Shown here piece by piece: positions 1 through 8,811 of a stretch of DNA of 64,000 bases (positions are counted from its first letter, which is position 1; every line of letters begins with the position of its first letter). The notes under the pieces are model-generated. The model did no database searches and was not told the DNA's origin. It saw only the letters and a program-made list of their open reading frames with translations. Source of the DNA: Phycisphaerales bacterium (GTDB lineage: Bacteria > Planctomycetota > Phycisphaerae > Phycisphaerales > UBA1924); contig JASBRY010000008.1 in the NCBI GenBank assembly GCA_030149165.1, positions 434,001 to 498,000 of the forward strand. The letters run 5' to 3'. A program made the translations under genes and the position numbers.

Positions 1-1
1 C

Positions 2-682
2 TCCTCGGGCTATGGCATCGGACTCAAAGATTGTGACGATATCATCATCCAAGACAACGCGCTCTTGGCAAACCGTGTTGGGGTCTACATCGACAACAGC
101 CCATCATCAGTGGATGCGGTTGGACTCATCACACGCAACAGGCTTTCGTTCAATGAGATTGGTCTGCTCGCGACCCCGATCACCCATGACAATGTGATTA
201 CCGAGAACGCATTTATCGAGAACGAAGAGCAGGTCACCGTTCACGGCGGAGGCCAGCTCACCCTCAACTCCTTTGAGAAAGACGGACGCGGAAACTTCTG
301 GTCCGACTATGCAGGCTTCGACCTTGAAAACGACGGGATCGGTGATCTTCCGCACGCACCACGCTCGTTGTTCCGCAACTTGCTTGCGCGGGAACCCAAC
401 CTACGGATCTTTGTGCATAGCCCTGCACAACAAGCGATTGAACTCACGGCTCGTGCATTCCCCGATCTGAGCCCACAACCGATGTTTACCGATCCTCATC
501 CGCTGAGCTCGGTACCAGCGCTCCAGCTCATGTCGAGTTCAGACTCAACGAATCCCTGGCCGATGGCTGCTCTTTCAGGGGGATTGCTCTTGGCAAGTCT
601 CTCAGTGGGATGGTTCATCATTTACACACCAGGTAGATCACAAACCCAAAGACTTCATCATCTGAGGAGTGTTGACGCATGA
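2..682 (+). CDS. nosD: NosD, C-terminal part (gene cut by window start)
   Basis: The reading frame is already open at base 2, so only the C-terminal part of the protein is visible. It begins with beta-helix-like repeats (GLKDCDDIIIQDN, then LLANRVGVYIDN) and a conserved NFWSDYAGFD segment, typical of the periplasmic carbohydrate-binding/CASH-type NosD. A single hydrophobic helix near the end (AALSGGLLLASLSVGWFIIY) would anchor it in the membrane. NosD acts with NosF and NosY to supply sulfur or copper for the CuZ centre of nitrous oxide reductase. The stop overlaps the nosF start by 4 bp (ATGA). nosZ and nosR should lie upstream, outside the window. The identification is supported strongly by the D-F-Y-L gene order. 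Confidence 0.9.
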   Translation, partial: SSGYGIGLKDCDDIIIQDNALLANRVGVYIDNSPSSVDAVGLITRNRLSFNEIGLLATPITHDNVITENAFIENEEQVTVHGGGQLTLNSFEKDGRGNFWSDYAGFDLENDGIGDLPHAPRSLFRNLLAREPNLRIFVHSPAQQAIELTARAFPDLSPQPMFTDPHPLSSVPALQLMSSSDSTNPWPMAALSGGLLLASLSVGWFIIYTPGRSQTQRLHHLRSVDA

Positions 683-1620
683 TCAACGCGAAGCAAGTCA
701 CCAAAAAGTTCGGATCAACACGCGCGGTCGATGGGGTCAGCTTCGAGCTCGGAGCATCCGAGTCGCTCGCTCTCTGGGGAAGCAACGGCGCTGGCAAAAC
801 CACCCTGATCCGTTGCCTTCTGGGAATCTTCCCGTTCTCGGGACAAGCAAATATAGGGGAGCATGATGTACAACGACACGGCAAACTCGCGCGTGCCATG
901 GTCGGGTATGTACCTCAGGAGCTCGCGTTTCACGACGATGCACGCCTAGAACGATCGATTCAGTTCTTTGCCAAGTTGCGTGGAATGAGAGTCTCTGATG
1001 CGTCCCGTGTGCTCGACATGGTTGATCTGAGTGGGCACGAGTCCAAACGGGTCCGTGATCTATCCGGCGGCATGAAACAACGGCTCGCACTCGCAATCGC
1101 GCTCATCGCCGACCCCCCCATCATCGTCCTCGATGAGCCGACCTCAAACCTCGATGCGTCAGGACGACAGGAAGTCGTCGAGACCCTCCACAGGCTCCGA
1201 GAGACCGGGAAGACTCTGCTCTTTGCGTCTCATCGTCCGGATGAGGTCCACACACTGGCAAGCCGGGTGCTAGTACTTGAGAAGGGCAAGCTCATCAAAG
1301 ATGTCACTCCAGCACAGCTCTGGCCAACACATCATTCACTCCAAACCATTCGCTTGCACACGACTTCAGAGAATGACGATCATGCAGCGAATGTGCTGCG
1401 AGAAGCGGGCCATACAGTGAATCTCAACGGTCACGGCTTGTGCGTCTCGGTGCCAAATAACCGAAAAGGCGAACCTATGACGCTGCTCGCCCAAGCCTCG
1501 ATCGGTGTCCGCGACTTCGAGATACTCGAGAATATCCAGCCGAGCGAAAGCAATGAACCTAATGCCCATCCCGATGTTGCATTGAATGCTCATAAACAGT
1601 CTAGCGGAAAACAGTCATGA
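679..1620 (+). CDS. nosF: NosF, ABC transporter ATP-binding protein for N2O reductase maturation
   Basis: This is a 313-residue ABC ATPase. It shows a Walker A motif (GSNGAGKTT, about residues 34-42), a signature LSGGMKQR (about 128), a Walker B followed by the catalytic Glu (IIVLDEPTSNLD, about 145-156) and an H-loop (FASHRPDE). A roughly 90-residue C-terminal extension follows the ATPase core. It would power the NosY permease in delivering a sulfur species to periplasmic NosZ maturation with NosD. It overlaps nosD by 4 bp and nosY by 4 bp, which implies translational coupling. The assignment as NosF rather than a generic exporter ATPase rests on the neighbours. Confidence 0.9.
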   Translation: MINAKQVTKKFGSTRAVDGVSFELGASESLALWGSNGAGKTTLIRCLLGIFPFSGQANIGEHDVQRHGKLARAMVGYVPQELAFHDDARLERSIQFFAKLRGMRVSDASRVLDMVDLSGHESKRVRDLSGGMKQRLALAIALIADPPIIVLDEPTSNLDASGRQEVVETLHRLRETGKTLLFASHRPDEVHTLASRVLVLEKGKLIKDVTPAQLWPTHHSLQTIRLHTTSENDDHAANVLREAGHTVNLNGHGLCVSVPNNRKGEPMTLLAQASIGVRDFEILENIQPSESNEPNAHPDVALNAHKQSSGKQS

Positions 1621-2516
1621 CCACAATCTCCAACGATCAATACTGCGGGCTCGACCACCGATCAAACTTTAGTCCAGGTCATACATCCAAGGGCTATTGC
1701 ACCCTCTTGTTCGCTCGAAGAGAGTTTCTTGATGCGCTCTCGAGTCGATGGTTCTTGCTGTACACCATCGCGTTCTCTATGCTATCGATTTCGGTATCGT
1801 ACATGTCGCTCGCGGGATCAGGTTCGCAAGGATTTGCGGGGTTCGGACGCACAACTGCGGGACTCCTGAATCTAATCATGCTGGTGGTCCCATTGATGGC
1901 ACTCATCGCAGGCGCTGGATCGATCGCGGGAGAACGCGAACGCGGAACCCTTCTGTATCTACTCGCTCAGCCCATCACGCGCACAGAGCTACTATTTGGC
2001 AAGTACATCGGCCTTGCAGTTGCAATGTGCTGCTCGATGGGGTTCGGGTTTGGGCTCAGCGCTTCAGTCCTCGCTTGGAAAGCCGGCGGCGTTGGCTTGG
2101 GATCCTTTTCTATGTTAATCCTACTGACCTGCATGCTCTCACTTGCGATGCTGTCGGTTGGTATGCTGCTTTCTGTGCTCTCTCGCAGGAGCGGGGTAGC
2201 AACGGGGCTAGGGCTCTTCTGCTGGTTGGTCCTAGTGTTCCTGAGTGACCTCGGGTTGATGGCCGGTACAGTGATTTTCAAACTTCGTGTTCAAGAAGTC
2301 TTCGCGATCGCAATATTCAATCCGCTCCAGGCATTCAAGATGGGCGTTATCGTCAACATGAATGCTTCGCTCGATGTCCTAGGACCAGTAGGCACATACG
2401 CAACGCGCACCTTCGGCGACGCGCTCTCTTGGCTATTAGCGCTCACCATAGTGGCGTGGATCATCCTGCCGCTTTTATTCGCGATGCTTGTGTTCCGCAA
2501 ACGAGGAGGGGTATGA
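1617..2516 (+). CDS. nosY: NosY, ABC-2 type permease for N2O reductase maturation
   Basis: This 299-residue integral membrane protein has about six hydrophobic segments (first around residues 46-66, last around 275-293). It carries the typical ABC-2 permease sequence GAGSIAGERERGTLLYLLAQPITR after the second segment. It is the transmembrane partner of NosF. The start overlaps the nosF stop by 4 bp (ATGA), and its stop overlaps the nosL start in the same way, so the four genes form one operon. An extra hydrophilic stretch of about 35 residues precedes the first helix. An internal start is possible but none has a better ribosome-binding site. Confidence 0.9.
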   Translation: MTTISNDQYCGLDHRSNFSPGHTSKGYCTLLFARREFLDALSSRWFLLYTIAFSMLSISVSYMSLAGSGSQGFAGFGRTTAGLLNLIMLVVPLMALIAGAGSIAGERERGTLLYLLAQPITRTELLFGKYIGLAVAMCCSMGFGFGLSASVLAWKAGGVGLGSFSMLILLTCMLSLAMLSVGMLLSVLSRRSGVATGLGLFCWLVLVFLSDLGLMAGTVIFKLRVQEVFAIAIFNPLQAFKMGVIVNMNASLDVLGPVGTYATRTFGDALSWLLALTIVAWIILPLLFAMLVFRKRGGV

Positions 2517-2974
2517 ACATGATCAAACTGAGCGTATCGATAGCATTTGCACTACTTTTCTTTTCTATTCTATCGTGCGGACGCACGAGTTTAGACGGTC
2601 CACCATCAATCATGCTTGGGGATTCTACATGTCGAGAATGCGGCATGATCATTAGCGACGAACGGTTCGCGACTTCAACCATTATTGTGAATGAGCGCGG
2701 CCATCAACCTCTTTTGTTCGATGATTTCAACTGCCAGATCAACTTTGAACACAAAATGCCTGAACTCGAAGTAGTCAACCGTTGGTCCCACGATTACTTA
2801 AGTTCAGGATGGATCGAGACCGATGCTGGATGGTTCGTTCATTCAATGCAGATCCGCTCACCAATGGCCTCTGGCTTAGCATTCTTTGAAACCCGATCAG
2901 AAGCTGAGTCATTCGCAAAAACACTCAGCGCCGAGGTCTTTAACCAAGAATCCGCATGGCTTCTCACTGAATGA
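2513..2974 (+). CDS. nosL: NosL, copper-chaperone lipoprotein
   Basis: The protein has 153 residues. It opens with a lipoprotein-like signal (hydrophobic helix ending ILSC-GR) and then the NosL metal-site region CRECGMIISDERFA, followed by FDDFNCQINFE. NosL binds Cu(I) and delivers it to NosZ. The start chosen is the ATG overlapping the nosY stop. A second ATG at 2519 is better spaced from the strong Shine-Dalgarno GAGGAGGGG (2503-2511) and would remove only two residues. It is the last gene of the operon. The predicted transcription terminator lies about 300 bp downstream. Confidence 0.88.
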   Translation: MNMIKLSVSIAFALLFFSILSCGRTSLDGPPSIMLGDSTCRECGMIISDERFATSTIIVNERGHQPLLFDDFNCQINFEHKMPELEVVNRWSHDYLSSGWIETDAGWFVHSMQIRSPMASGLAFFETRSEAESFAKTLSAEVFNQESAWLLTE

Positions 2975-3335
2975 CATCAATACACCACAAAGCGCTGCAC
3001 TGTGAATGAATCCTCACACGACACACTTCTCATTTCTAGCACGGCCAGTAGAATGCAACACCGCCATTGAGATTGCATTGTTCATTTCTCACGAATCAAT
3101 GCCCCGATCAAGCGCTTGGCATGTTCGCTTACTTGATCCCAGACTTCGATAACCTCGAGTAATCGTGGATCCCATTGCTTTGTACATGGGAAGCGTGCGC
3201 CGCATTCTGCGCTCAGGATTGCCGAAATCGACGATTCTGAGCCGGAATCCCTATCTGTTCGAGTCTGTCCAGGCCCATTACAAAGCCCCGACCAAATGGC
3301 CGGGGCTTTGCGTCTTTTTGAGTAACTCAGCAGAT
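2975..3335. other. Intergenic region between nosL and the GC-dockerin cluster
   Basis: I see no convincing gene here. There is a long hairpin at 3211-3242 (GCTCAGGAT paired with ATTCTGAGC) and a clear intrinsic terminator further on. The minus strand could encode a short peptide ending near 3082 whose last 26 residues look protein-like. It has no ribosome-binding site and runs through the terminator, so it may be a gene relic. A TTCGAGTC string at about 3258 recalls a tRNA T-loop, but the flanking stems do not pair. Confidence 0.5.
3281..3318 (+). terminator. Intrinsic terminator of the nos operon
   Basis: There is a perfect 10-bp stem, CAAAGCCCCG (3281-3290) with CGGGGCTTTG (3301-3310), and a 10-nt loop. 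On the + strand it is followed by CGTCTTTTT. The T-run is only on the + side, so it mainly serves nosDFYL. The convergent gene ending at 3336 could use the same stem less efficiently. Confidence 0.85.
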
Positions 3336-4574
3336 TTACGGGCATCCCGCTCCATATTCGGCGAGGAACGCGGAGACATCCAAGAAGTTGAATGAGCCGT
3401 CGTCAGTGAAGTCGGCAACAGGATCGTCATTACTGAACGCAGTGAGGAATGCGCTCACATCCAAGAAGTTCAACGATTGATCCTCGTTGATATCCGCGGC
3501 GCAAGTGCTCTGAGTTGGTGTGAGCATGAATGCAGTCGCGAGAGCAGACCCGCTCCGGCGTCCCCAACCAACGATGATCCCTGTATTGGAAATATCGCGT
3601 GCATCGACGATCTGGAAGTCTCCAACATCCGCGAGCGTGTTCAGATCGACGAGCCCGTCTTCGTCTGAGTATCTCCAGTTCCCCCCCACAATCACTCCAG
3701 CGTCGTTGATCGCCCAGGCTTGGGTCATCGGTGATGGGAGTAGAGCAACACCGTCACCTTGTGACCACGCGAAGGCACGAATGTCTCCGCCGAATCCCGA
3801 GTCGCGCGAGCCGACCACGATGCCGTTGTTATTGATGTCGTACGCGTCGCTGCGCACGCCGACCTGTCCGACTGGGACGAGCTGAGAGTGCAGGTCGATG
3901 TGCTGGCTTGCATCGAAGTCGAAGTAGAACGCTTGATTGTTATCGAAGCGACCATTCCCGGCGATCCCGACCATCTCACCAAAATCGTTCACACTCCAGA
4001 CCTGACCGGCATCGGGAACGAGGCCTGTTGATTTGAGATTCACGATCCCGGTGCCTTCGGTCCAGAAGAACGCGTCACGCAGAACACCTTGGCTGATGGA
4101 CCCCTGTCTGATCGAAGCGCCCACGACCATGCGAGACTCGCTGATGTCCCATGCTCGGAGCGCGACATCGCCTACGAAGACATCGATCTGATCACTCCCA
4201 CCCTCGGCGTACTCAACAGTTGCCCATTGCAGATGCGGAGACTCCATGACGCGATCACCACGATTGTTCAGTGCGTTGAGGTGCTCAGCAGTTTCTCCAG
4301 TCCCATTGGAACTCCATGTCACCGATTGGTTGGTGACGCTGAAGTTCCCGCTGGGGAGTTGAGTCAGGACGGTGCTCGTGCCCCAAGCGGTGCCGTTGTC
4401 GAGCACACGAACAAAGATGCTCTCTGAGGTCGAGCTGTCATAGAACGGCTCGACCACATGGAGGTTGTACTCGAACGATCCCTGCGCGTGTACTGATCCT
4501 GCACTGAGCGCGAGCGCTCCCACAATAGCAACAAGTTTGAGACTTGAACGAGTTTGTGTTGGTGTTTGAAACAT
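3336..4574 (-). CDS. Secreted GC-dockerin protein with HAF-like repeats
   Basis: The protein has 412 residues. It opens with a Sec signal peptide (hydrophobic core VAIVGALALSAG, cleavage near VHA-QG). The middle consists of repeats built around 'AWDIS..RMVVGAS', 'VNDFGEMVGIAG', 'DINNNGIVVGSRD' and 'AINDAGVIVGG', the pattern of HAF-type extracellular repeats. The last 57 residues are a GC-type dockerin with two D-x-N-x-D-x-S-LNFLDVSAFL units ending GAGCP. I chose the ATG at 4574 because GGAGGA lies 4 bases upstream of it; longer reading is possible but unsupported. It is a single-gene unit with a sigma54-like promoter and an activator site upstream. Its function is unknown; it is presumably exported and attached through the C-terminal module. 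Confidence 0.85.
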   Translation of the reverse strand: MFQTPTQTRSSLKLVAIVGALALSAGSVHAQGSFEYNLHVVEPFYDSSTSESIFVRVLDNGTAWGTSTVLTQLPSGNFSVTNQSVTWSSNGTGETAEHLNALNNRGDRVMESPHLQWATVEYAEGGSDQIDVFVGDVALRAWDISESRMVVGASIRQGSISQGVLRDAFFWTEGTGIVNLKSTGLVPDAGQVWSVNDFGEMVGIAGNGRFDNNQAFYFDFDASQHIDLHSQLVPVGQVGVRSDAYDINNNGIVVGSRDSGFGGDIRAFAWSQGDGVALLPSPMTQAWAINDAGVIVGGNWRYSDEDGLVDLNTLADVGDFQIVDARDISNTGIIVGWGRRSGSALATAFMLTPTQSTCAADINEDQSLNFLDVSAFLTAFSNDDPVADFTDDGSFNFLDVSAFLAEYGAGCP

Positions 4575-4632
4575 GGTGTCCTCCATTTGACGGGTTGATT
4601 GCCAAGGGGTTATGTGGTTCTCACCATACCCT

Positions 4633-4648
4633 ATCAATCCGCATGCCA
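4633..4648 (-). promoter_or_regulatory. Sigma54-type -24/-12 promoter candidate for the gene at 3336-4574
   Basis: Read on the minus strand it is TGGCAT-N5-TTGAT, against the consensus TGGCAY-N5-TTGCW. The -24 half is perfect. The -12 half has GA where GC is usual, with the correct GG-N10 spacing. It lies about 60 bp before the start codon and 103 bp from the centre of the dyad at 4742-4757. Confidence 0.55.
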
Positions 4649-4741
4649 AACCTGTTGTTTGCAGGGATTCAATACAATTCAACACATCGCGCAACTCAGA
4701 TACAAAGCATAAATATGACGCTGCACAGATGTGGCCAAGGC

Positions 4742-4757
4742 TGGCTAATAGTCGCCA
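4742..4757. promoter_or_regulatory. Putative enhancer dyad (copy 1), TGGCTAATAGTCGCCA
   Basis: This 16-bp imperfect inverted repeat (TGGC...GCCA around AATAGT) matches four other copies in the region. A further TGGCCA half-site adjoins at 4732-4737. It is a candidate binding site for the sigma54 activator encoded at 13130-14605. Confidence 0.6.
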
Positions 4758-4781
4758 ACTCGATCGCATCAGCCACGGATT

Positions 4782-6110
4782 TCATGGACAACCAGCGCCG
4801 TAAGCGGCGAGGAACGCGGACACATCGAGGAAGTTGAACTGCCCGTCATTGGTGAAATCTGCAGCGGGATCTGTGGCACCGAATAGTTGCAAGAAGGCGC
4901 TGACATCAAGAAAGTTGAGCGATCCATCAGGAGTCAAATCCGCAGCACATAAACCCAAGCAATCATACGACGCGACATTCCATGCATCGCTATTGCCGCC
5001 GGCGCTTGAGAACTGACCGCCTGCATAGATTGTCCCGTCCGCAGTGACCGTAGCATCCCAGACTGTTGTTTGGATTGCGGGAATCATTCCTGTACCCAAC
5101 GCAGACCATTGATCGCTTGCGGGATCGTAGATCGCGATGTTGTTCGCCGGAACAGAATCGACCATGTGGAAGAATCCGGACAGGATGACCTTTCCCTCTG
5201 CAGTAGTCTCAAGATCCCAAGGCGAGCTGCCGTTGGTTCCGTTGAGACCATCGCCCACTGGGGACCATGTGGAGCCGTCCCAGATCGCGAGTCCGTTGCA
5301 AGCGACACCGCCTGCTTCACCGAAGATTCCAGCGACCATCAAGTCACCATTGGGCAGCAAGGTCATCGCGCGAGGGACATTGTTCAATCCTGTTCCTAGT
5401 GCGTGCCACTGGACACCATCCCATCGAGCGATACCACGGATTGGCATCCCATCAACTTGGGTAAAGTTCCCGCACGCGATGATGTCGCCGTTTGGGAGTT
5501 CTATGAGATCCTGCGCCATCGTGGGACTCGGCTCAGGTGTGAACCATCCCGCGAATCCACCTCCGACTGTGTTGTTGCCGAGCTTGTTCCACTGGACACC
5601 ATCCCATTTCGCGATTCCCCACGCCGGCTGATTATCAGCTTGCAGGAACGATCCTGCCGCGATCACTTCGCCGTCACCTGTATTCAATATCGCACGACAT
5701 GATCCCGCATCCAATCCATCTCCGAATGCGTGCCATTGTGTGCCATCCCATCGAGCTATGAGTCCGGCGTTCATGTTTCCGGCTTGCGTGAATTGACCTC
5801 CTGCGATGAATCCACCTCCTGGGAGAGCAACAATGCTCCGGACGAATCCATTCACCCCATTGCCGGGCTCGGACCATGTCGAGCCGTCCCAGATCGCGAT
5901 CCGATTGACAAACTGTCCATCGATCCCGCTGATTGAACCACCAAAGACCACGCTCCCATCGTCGAGCGCGGCGCATCCATACGCTGCCGGTCCAGCCCCA
6001 GTCCCCAAGGGAGACCAGTCACAATCGCCAGCCATTGCTATAGAGGTTGTCGTCAGTGTGCTCATTTGGCAGGCCATCGATATGAGCATGAGTGAGTGTT
6101 GAGATTTCAT
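4782..6110 (-). CDS. Secreted GC-dockerin protein with tandem 'IAxWDGxxW' repeats
   Basis: The protein has 442 residues. It has an N-terminal signal segment (cleavage probably near SIAMA-GD). At least six tandem repeats of about 55 residues follow, each carrying the pattern 'G.F....G....IA.WDG..W..LG.G', for example IARWDGTQWHAFGDGLD and IARWDGVQWHALGTGLN. Such repeats are expected to fold as a beta-propeller. The C-terminus is the GC-type dockerin ending GAGCP. The ATG at 6110 is preceded by GGAAAG at a good distance. A TTG 96 bases upstream is open but lies within the predicted promoter. The gene stands alone between two activator-site-bearing spacers. The ligand is unknown. Confidence 0.85.
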   Translation of the reverse strand: MKSQHSLMLISMACQMSTLTTTSIAMAGDCDWSPLGTGAGPAAYGCAALDDGSVVFGGSISGIDGQFVNRIAIWDGSTWSEPGNGVNGFVRSIVALPGGGFIAGGQFTQAGNMNAGLIARWDGTQWHAFGDGLDAGSCRAILNTGDGEVIAAGSFLQADNQPAWGIAKWDGVQWNKLGNNTVGGGFAGWFTPEPSPTMAQDLIELPNGDIIACGNFTQVDGMPIRGIARWDGVQWHALGTGLNNVPRAMTLLPNGDLMVAGIFGEAGGVACNGLAIWDGSTWSPVGDGLNGTNGSSPWDLETTAEGKVILSGFFHMVDSVPANNIAIYDPASDQWSALGTGMIPAIQTTVWDATVTADGTIYAGGQFSSAGGNSDAWNVASYDCLGLCAADLTPDGSLNFLDVSAFLQLFGATDPAADFTNDGQFNFLDVSAFLAAYGAGCP

Positions 6111-6189
6111 AGTTACTTTCCATTCAGTTTGCCCACGCACACAACACGAGCGATTCGTGCTGAACAGTTGCGGGTTCTGTGTAATGGAA

Positions 6190-6206
6190 TGCAAATGAGA
6201 GGCCAA
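6190..6206 (-). promoter_or_regulatory. Sigma54-type promoter candidate for the gene at 4782-6110
   Basis: The minus strand reads TTGGCC-TCTCA-TTTGCA, with the invariant GG and GC dinucleotides exactly 10 bases apart. It lies about 80 bp before the ATG and 92 bp from the centre of the dyad at 6288-6303. An alternative (TGGCAT-N5-TGTAT, 6223-6238) has a perfect -24 half but no -12 GC and a different distance. Confidence 0.5.
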
Positions 6207-6287
6207 GCTTCAATCCTGCTTGATACATGCCTATGCCAACCAAACTCAGTGCTTAGTCAATACAAGAAACTCATTTGGTGACAGTTT

Positions 6288-6303
6288 TGGCCAATAGTGA
6301 TCA
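6288..6303. promoter_or_regulatory. Putative enhancer dyad (copy 2), TGGCCAATAGTGATCA
   Basis: This copy of the 16-bp motif lies upstream of the gene at 4782-6110. Its last three bases are the stop codon of the gene at 6301-8787. Confidence 0.55.
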
Positions 6304-8787
6304 GGGGCATCCATTGCTGTACGCAGACAGGAAACTGGAAACATCGAGGAAGTTGAATAAACCATCGTCCGTAAAATCTGCGGCGGGATCACTATTCCCG
6401 AACGCGGTCAGGAACTCGCTGACATCCAGGAAGTTCAATGACTGATCGTTATTGAGATCAGCAGGACAGTCACTTGCGGCTCCAGATGTGAGCAGGATCG
6501 CTTCGGTGCGTCCGAGCACGCTGTTGTATGCCGAGCCAACGATCGAGATGGTCCCATCCGGCGCAACCTCGATGTCTCTCAAGTTGAATCCTGTGTAGTC
6601 ACTGGGAACGACATCGACCAGACTGGTGAATGATCGCGCTGAGCTGCCCCAGATCCCGATGCGGCTTGTTGGTTCATCTGGGAAAGTCGCGGCTCCGATC
6701 TGCAGTCCGCCGTCGCACGCGTAGAGATTGCTGGTTGACGCGCCCTCTGGAGTGAGGTCGATAACTGATTCGGGTGATCCTTCCCACATCACGCCTCGTG
6801 GCGTGCTCCACTGGTTCGCGACTCCGATCTGCTGACCATCGCTCGCATCGACGATGGCGCTGTTCCCGGCCCAATCTGGGTTCATATCGACGAAACTCGA
6901 AGCCGAGCCGCGCCACATCGCGGCGTGCACGACCGCGAATGGGAGCGAAGCGGTCCCGAACTGGTACTCTCCATCCACAGCAACAGCACTGCTGTTGCGA
7001 TAGCCCGTGGGATGGATCGACTGCGCGGAGTAGTGTGTCGGCGCTCCCCAGATCACGGCACGCGTGTAATAGTTTCCCGAAGCATCGTCTGTGGTTCCTG
7101 ATCCGACGACGGACACACCATCGGTTGCGGACATGGTGGTGTACTCGTATCCTGAGTAGCTTGTCTCGTGGAATGTGCCGTCAAGATTCCACCAGCATCC
7201 GCGCCTGAAGTAGCAGGTCTGCCATTGGTTGTTGACATAGCACTGGATCGGTTCCCACCACCAACCCACGAGTTTGTCTCCAGCGAAATCAAGGATGTTC
7301 CCGCCTTGCGAACCGCTCTGGGTGAGGTTGAGGACGCTGCTTGCACTGCCCGTCCATTTGACTGGATGATCGATGTTGTTGTAGTCAGGCGTGTCATACA
7401 CCGCATTTCCTACTTGAACGCCGTTGTCGATGCTGTTGGCATACGAGGCTTCTGCAAATGACGGATGCAGACTCGTCCAGGTCCACTCCTGGGCAATGTC
7501 AGGCGGGAAGCGAACGCTGACCATCGCGGGATCGCTGGTGTCGGATCCGCATGCGTTGGTCGCGACCAGTGTGTAGCTGCCCTCCGCGCTCGCTGGGAAA
7601 TCGTCGATGCGGAGGCCTTGGGTGTTCGCGCCGATCACGCTGCTTCCGTCGACTTGCACGCCGTCAGTGAGTGGCATCCCATCACGCATCCACTGGTAGG
7701 TCATTGCACCAGCGCCTGAAGATTGCACACTCAGACGAAGCACGGCGTACTCCCATACCGATGTATCGATCGGTTGCTGGAAGATCACTGGACAGGGAGT
7801 CGCATAGATCGACTCGACACTCGCTGTCCCCCCACTGCCGTTGGCGCCTCCGATGACATAGAGGCGATCGTCGGAGCCCAGGATCGTCGTGAATGTACTG
7901 CGCGGCTCGCTCATCGTGGCGCCATCAGACCAACTGTCGAGCATCGGGTCATAGACCTGAACTGTACTGACGGTTTGCGCCGATCCGCTCGGACCCTCGA
8001 TCCCGCCGAGAACATAGATTCGTCCGTCAGCGCCGAGACTTGCTCGATGATGTGAGACACCTATGGGCATGTCTGCATTCGCACTCATGGACCAAGTGTT
8101 CGTCGCGATGTCGTATTGCAGGACTTCGGTTGAGCGGACAGAAGTATCGGTTCCGATCCCGCCGAACACCAGAATGTGACCCATTCCATCGACACACGCC
8201 GCGGCGTTGCTGAGTGGGATCGGCATCGGCGCGATGGGCTCCCACATGTCCAGCGATCCGATATAGCGCTCGCAGTAAGTGGAACTCGGAGAGGCGCTCC
8301 CTCCGAGCGAGTAGATGCGTCCTTGATCATCAGTGCAGTACGCAAAGCCGCTAACTGGCGCGCTGGGACTGCGCTCCGCGAGATCATGCCAAGGCCCTTC
8401 GTCGGGATGCCAATCGAATGGTGTGGGTGTGTTCTCGGCGTCGTTGATGTCGTATCCACCAAAGATCACGATGCGTCCGAGGTCGTCGATCCCGCCTCCG
8501 AACCCGACGAGTCCGCCGTAGCCGTCGAAGCTGTTTTCTTCCTGCCAAACACTCCCCCCGATCGGCATGGAATAGACCGTCCCATCCTCCATGCTCGCGG
8601 CGTTGAGCCATGGAGGACCTCCGAGCACATAGAGCCGACCATCACTCTCTACACCCACGGCGTGGGTCTTCGCCTCGCCGTTGGTTGGGAGTGAGGACTC
8701 GGATTGCCAATGCCCGTCAGTGCTTTGAGCGAGTGAGATCGAGGTCAGTGCTGATAGAACGAGAACAGCGAGTGTGTGGTGACGCAT
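6301..8787 (-). CDS. Secreted Kelch-repeat / Ig-like / HAF-like GC-dockerin protein
   Basis: This is the largest of the family at 828 residues. A signal peptide covers residues 1-20 (cleavage at SLA-QS). Residues about 25-330 contain Kelch-type repeats (for example GRIYVLGGIEG and DDRLYVIGGAN), predicted to form a beta-propeller. Residues about 340-430 look like an Ig-like domain (YQWMRDGMPLTDG, then GSYTLVATNACGS). The region from about 435 to 760 carries degenerate repeats of the 'W.GS..S..DL...G' kind, similar to HAF repeats. The GC-type dockerin ends SNGCP. It is the third gene of a unit with the genes at 8812 and 10238: only 24 bp separate it from its upstream neighbour. Function is unknown, possibly glycan or matrix binding. 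Confidence 0.85.
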   Translation of the reverse strand: MRHHTLAVLVLSALTSISLAQSTDGHWQSESSLPTNGEAKTHAVGVESDGRLYVLGGPPWLNAASMEDGTVYSMPIGGSVWQEENSFDGYGGLVGFGGGIDDLGRIVIFGGYDINDAENTPTPFDWHPDEGPWHDLAERSPSAPVSGFAYCTDDQGRIYSLGGSASPSSTYCERYIGSLDMWEPIAPMPIPLSNAAACVDGMGHILVFGGIGTDTSVRSTEVLQYDIATNTWSMSANADMPIGVSHHRASLGADGRIYVLGGIEGPSGSAQTVSTVQVYDPMLDSWSDGATMSEPRSTFTTILGSDDRLYVIGGANGSGGTASVESIYATPCPVIFQQPIDTSVWEYAVLRLSVQSSGAGAMTYQWMRDGMPLTDGVQVDGSSVIGANTQGLRIDDFPASAEGSYTLVATNACGSDTSDPAMVSVRFPPDIAQEWTWTSLHPSFAEASYANSIDNGVQVGNAVYDTPDYNNIDHPVKWTGSASSVLNLTQSGSQGGNILDFAGDKLVGWWWEPIQCYVNNQWQTCYFRRGCWWNLDGTFHETSYSGYEYTTMSATDGVSVVGSGTTDDASGNYYTRAVIWGAPTHYSAQSIHPTGYRNSSAVAVDGEYQFGTASLPFAVVHAAMWRGSASSFVDMNPDWAGNSAIVDASDGQQIGVANQWSTPRGVMWEGSPESVIDLTPEGASTSNLYACDGGLQIGAATFPDEPTSRIGIWGSSARSFTSLVDVVPSDYTGFNLRDIEVAPDGTISIVGSAYNSVLGRTEAILLTSGAASDCPADLNNDQSLNFLDVSEFLTAFGNSDPAADFTDDGLFNFLDVSSFLSAYSNGCP

Positions 8788-8811
8788 TGGAATTGATCCG
8801 TTCTGAAATGT

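Noticed and set aside
3190-3275. tRNA-like string (TTCGAGTC) upstream of the terminator
   Set aside because: The T-stem bases on either side do not pair, and no acceptor or anticodon stem can be drawn.
6223-6238. Alternative -24/-12 element TGGCAT-N5-TGTAT
   Set aside because: It lacks the -12 GC and lies only about 59 bp from the dyad, unlike the other units (92-103 bp). The element at 6190-6206 fits better, though this one is not excluded.
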